Part shown: positions 4,577 through 7,088 of the stretch, piece after piece | Numbering within the stretch: the first letter of the stretch is position 1 | Layout: each line of letters starts with the position of its first letter | Origin: Clostridia bacterium | Lineage (GTDB): Bacteria > Bacillota > Clostridia > CAKSNL01 > HGM11501 | Direction: 5' to 3' | Length of the DNA: 7,088 bases | NCBI GenBank assembly: GCA_030535815.1 | Contig: JAUNRD010000092.1 | Span: 1 to 7,088 of the forward strand | Program-made: the position numbers and the translations under genes | The notes under the pieces: generated by a model | What the model saw: the letters and a program-made list of their open reading frames with translations, nothing else | Databases searched by the model: none | What the model was told of the DNA's origin: nothing

Positions 4577-7088
4577 TTATTTTTCAATTAAAACAGTTTG
4601 TGTTGCTCCGTCCCAGCTTACCTTATAGCCGAGGATTTCAGAAATGAATCTTATTGGCACGAAGGTACGGCTGTCTTTTATGATGGGCGGATTTATGAGT
4701 GTATACATAATATCTCCGTATAAGGGATTTTTAACATATACAAGCTCATTCTGAATCTGGAGGCGTATTACATAAGGCGGTGCATCAAGCACGATTTCGT
4801 CGCATTCGCCGTTCCAGGTAATTTCTGCGCCCATTTCCTCGAGTAAGCCTCTTAATGGAATCATTGTTGAGCCGTCCACAATAAAGGGTGCAACGTCAAG
4901 AGTTTTGGTTGAAGCAACTCCTCCCTTTACGGCAGAAATTTCTTTATCACCGATTTTCAAAGTATAGCTTGCAGTATTTGCAAGAAGCTCTTCCTCGTGA
5001 GCCTTCGCACTCTGGGTAAAGGTAATTTCCGCACAGGAAACTCTCTTCGCATTATAGTCCCAGAATTCAATCTGCATATAGCGCATTGTAACTTCTTTAC
5101 CGAAGGGAATAACCTTTAAGCTTAAATCCATATCAAAGGTTTTATCAAGGATGAGTTCTTCCCAGTTTTCTCCGTCAAGGGAGGTGTAAATTGAAACCTT
5201 TTTCCAATGGCCGTGAAGGTCAGGTGTTTGTCTCGGAAGATAGGTCATTTCCTTTATTGTATGAGGTCTTATCATATCAATGGTAAGCATTATGGGTGCC
5301 TCATCCAGCGCATCTGTCTGCCATACACCGCCTGTAGAGCCGTCAAAGATATTTCCGGGTTCTGCTCCTGCCCAGTTATCACCTTCGTAAAGCGCGATAA
5401 AGGAAGATGTGTCAACAGAGTAGGTCGCATACTTCTTTTCTTCCTCGGCATAGCTTTTTAAAGTAAGGTCAACCTTTTCGGGATCCTTTTCCCATACGCT
5501 GAATTCAGCAAGTGATGCGCAGGATAAATTTCCTTCCCTGATTTCGATTTTTATTTTACGAAGGCTTAAATTGCCCGCAAAGGGAATTTCCTTTTCGGTT
5601 TTGTTCTTATCAAAGGAGACGCCCTCCTTAAGAAGAACATATTCACCTTCCACGCTGCTTGACGCATAAATATTGCAGTTAAGGATAAGGCCGTGGTTAC
5701 CGGAATCCTGTCTCGGAAGCAGGCCTATACCGGATATTTCAAGGTTTTCGGGGAAGATGTATTCAACTGTGAAGGGGAACTTCTCCGTCATAATTACCTT
5801 GTCGTCAATTACACTGTAGTTTGAGTGCCATATCGTGTTGCTTTTACCGTCGATAGACTGGGACACAGGATATCCGAAATACTGACTGCTTGCCTTTGCA
5901 TACCAGCCCTCAGGCTTGATTTTTCCGATACCGACGGAATTTTTACCTTCGGTTTTTCTTTCGGCGTATTTCATTTCGCCCGTTCCGTTTACATAAAACT
6001 CCATTTCAGCCGCACCGCAGTAGCCATAGTAGCTTTCGGTAACTTCGATCCGGAGGAATCTTGCATTGCCGCCCTTGAAGGCAATATTTCTTGTAGGACC
6101 TGCCGCATCCTTTGCATAGGGGAATTCGCCCGCTGTAATAAACTTATAATTTTCACCGTCAGTTGATGTGTAAAGGTTAAAGAACCTTATAGTTCCCACC
6201 GTGTCACGTCTCGGGGTGTAACGCCATCCCGTAAGATTGATTTCCTCGGGAAATTCGATGTCGATATTATAAGGAGGTTCTTCCTTTGTAACAACACCGT
6301 TTTCGTTTACATAGTCAGTTTCCCAGAATGTAGAAGAGTTTCCGTCAAACATTTTATTTTTCGTGTTTGCTCCTCGCTCACTGGGAACTTCTACCTTCCA
6401 GCTATCTGTATAGGGATATTTTTCTCCCATGGATTCAGATGTTATTTCCACATAGCTTTCGGGGATTACCTCGCCTGCTTCGGCATTTTCAATTACTTCA
6501 TTAAGCTCGGAAAGAGTAATTTCGGAAGTAACATTCTTCCCTTCGCCCTCGCCTTTTATAAATGCAATTTCTGCCGCTGTTCCGTAGTCTCCTACTGTAC
6601 CGGTAACTTTTATGGCTACAGCCTTTGCATTTACTCCGTCCCAGGTGGCTTTTTTTGTGGTGCGGAGCTTAACATTATCCTCGTGTCTGAAAGCACCGTC
6701 ATAAACCTTTCCGAAGTTTGTTCCGTCCTCGGATGCATAAACCACATAGTTTTCAACAGTACCGGTTCCGTTATCGGTTCGGGGAGTGTAGCGCCAGCCG
6801 GTAAGGTTTATTTTCTCAGGGAAAACAACAGTAATTAAATAGGGTGGCTTATCATTTTCCGTTATAGCGCCGCCTTCGGTTTTATAGTCCGAATGCCAGT
6901 AGGTTGTGCTGTCTTCGTCAAATGCCTTACTGAAGGAACCGTTATATTCGCTCGATACCGCTACCTGCCAGGAGGAATCATAGGAATAGGTCTTTCCTGA
7001 TGAACCTTCTTCCAAAATTGCTTCCTTATCGGTATCTCCCGCTCTCGCCTTTCCTTCTCCTGTTCCCTTTAAGAAGGAAATTTCCGCA
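4577..7088 (-). CDS. Large surface protein with tandem discoidin (F5/8C, CBM32-like) repeats and a copper-amine-oxidase-N stalk domain; N-terminus outside the window
   Basis: The C-terminal 836 residues of a longer protein are visible; the frame is open to the right edge, so a TTG at 7015 is not the start. Residues 1-13 (AEISFLKGTGEGK) match the ends of the next two repeats, so at least one more repeat precedes. Four discoidin-like domains follow, at about 33-184, 222-373, 391-533 and 555-692. Each has a W-x-[ST]-[DN] strand (YWHSDY, FWETDY, IWHSNY, VWQTDA), a PPY-type strand, a PR motif (WRYTPRTD, WRYTPRRD, LLPRQD, YLPRQT) and an xYxSxDG-like strand. Residues about 706-836 form a Cu_amine_oxidN1 domain with MIPLRGLLEEMGAEITW (about 742-758) and RTFVPIRFISEILGYKVSWDG (about 807-827), a frequent cell-wall stalk module in Clostridia. 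Discoidin/CBM32 folds usually bind glycans, so a secreted glycan-binding or glycoside hydrolase-associated protein is likely. Any catalytic domain and signal peptide would lie upstream. Confidence 0.9.
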   Translation of the reverse strand, partial: AEISFLKGTGEGKARAGDTDKEAILEEGSSGKTYSYDSSWQVAVSSEYNGSFSKAFDEDSTTYWHSDYKTEGGAITENDKPPYLITVVFPEKINLTGWRYTPRTDNGTGTVENYVVYASEDGTNFGKVYDGAFRHEDNVKLRTTKKATWDGVNAKAVAIKVTGTVGDYGTAAEIAFIKGEGEGKNVTSEITLSELNEVIENAEAGEVIPESYVEITSESMGEKYPYTDSWKVEVPSERGANTKNKMFDGNSSTFWETDYVNENGVVTKEEPPYNIDIEFPEEINLTGWRYTPRRDTVGTIRFFNLYTSTDGENYKFITAGEFPYAKDAAGPTRNIAFKGGNARFLRIEVTESYYGYCGAAEMEFYVNGTGEMKYAERKTEGKNSVGIGKIKPEGWYAKASSQYFGYPVSQSIDGKSNTIWHSNYSVIDDKVIMTEKFPFTVEYIFPENLEISGIGLLPRQDSGNHGLILNCNIYASSSVEGEYVLLKEGVSFDKNKTEKEIPFAGNLSLRKIKIEIREGNLSCASLAEFSVWEKDPEKVDLTLKSYAEEEKKYATYSVDTSSFIALYEGDNWAGAEPGNIFDGSTGGVWQTDALDEAPIMLTIDMIRPHTIKEMTYLPRQTPDLHGHWKKVSIYTSLDGENWEELILDKTFDMDLSLKVIPFGKEVTMRYMQIEFWDYNAKRVSCAEITFTQSAKAHEEELLANTASYTLKIGDKEISAVKGGVASTKTLDVAPFIVDGSTMIPLRGLLEEMGAEITWNGECDEIVLDAPPYVIRLQIQNELVYVKNPLYGDIMYTLINPPIIKDSRTFVPIRFISEILGYKVSWDGATQTVLIEK
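5012..6991 (-). repeat. Four tandem discoidin-domain coding repeats
   Basis: Protein-level tandem repeats of about 140-155 residues. Domain 1 is at 6991-6536, domain 2 at 6424-5969, domain 3 at 5917-5489 and domain 4 at 5425-5012. Domains 1 and 2 are the closest pair: both carry INLTGWRYTPR, a PPY strand and a GAAE/TAAE-[IM]-x-F ending. The DNA is also visibly alike around the GWRYTPR codons (near 6205-6250 and 6779-6825). Domains 3 and 4 keep only the core motifs. Between 1 and 2 lies a linker of about 37 residues, acidic and probably helical (TLSELNEVIENAEAGEV). The pattern suggests a recent duplication at the N-terminal side and older ones toward the C-terminus. Confidence 0.8.

Noticed and set aside
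4228..4647. Plus-strand open frame of 139 codons across the small gene and the terminator
   Set aside because: It crosses two minus-strand genes and the long terminator hairpin, has no recognisable domain, and would place a terminator stem inside a coding sequence.
7013..7015. TTG at 7015 as the start of the discoidin-repeat protein
   Set aside because: The frame stays open to the window edge and encodes AEISFLKGTGEGK, a match to the ends of the following repeats, so the gene clearly begins further right.
1..7088. Mobile element, CRISPR array, toxin-antitoxin or defence system
   Set aside because: No transposase or integrase motifs, no regularly spaced short repeats and no paired small toxin/antitoxin genes were seen; the repeats present are protein-domain repeats within one gene.

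Overview
The window looks like ordinary chromosomal DNA from a low-to-moderate GC Firmicute, most likely an anaerobic Clostridia-type gut bacterium. This rests on the strong AGGAGG-type ribosome sites, the T-tract intrinsic terminators, a textbook sigma-A promoter, a YitT-family membrane protein, a PheB/ThrR-type ACT regulator ahead of the threonine genes, and a large surface protein that pairs discoidin (F5/8 type C) repeats with a copper-amine-oxidase-N 'stalk' domain. The species cannot be read from the sequence. All six genes lie on the minus strand, so transcription runs from the right end to the left.

In transcription order (right to left): (1) 7088-4577 is the C-terminal 836 residues of a large repeat protein whose start lies beyond the window. 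It ends in a long bipartite terminator hairpin (4509-4569). (2) A small Met/Cys-rich protein of 74 residues (4455-4231) has its own candidate promoter, whose -35 box overlaps the U-tract of the preceding terminator. A 17-bp-stem terminator (4192-4229) follows it. (3) A four-gene threonine/aspartate-family operon runs from 4067 to 280: an ACT-domain regulator (ThrR/PheB type), homoserine dehydrogenase (hom), homoserine kinase (thrB) and aspartate kinase (lysC). It starts from a promoter reading TTGACG-17-TATAAT, has a leader of only about 33 nt, and ends at an 11-bp-stem terminator (241-274). (4) 240-1 is the first 80 codons of a YitT-family membrane protein whose Shine-Dalgarno lies inside that terminator.

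Functionally, the operon supplies the aspartate kinase step, the homoserine dehydrogenase step and homoserine phosphorylation. Aspartate-semialdehyde dehydrogenase (asd) and threonine synthase (thrC) are absent here and must be elsewhere. The leader is too short for a T-box or riboswitch, so control probably comes from the ACT regulator encoded first in the operon and from ACT domains in Hom and LysC. LysC also carries a strongly supported internal in-frame start (AAGGAGG, 8 nt, GTG at 753) that would make a separate ACT-only beta subunit of 157 residues.

I found no mobile element, CRISPR array, RNA gene or defence system. The most interesting signals are at gene boundaries: the internal lysC start, the terminator that contains the next gene's ribosome site, the terminator/promoter overlap upstream of the Met/Cys-rich protein, and three TTG-initiated open frames whose apparent starts are artefacts.
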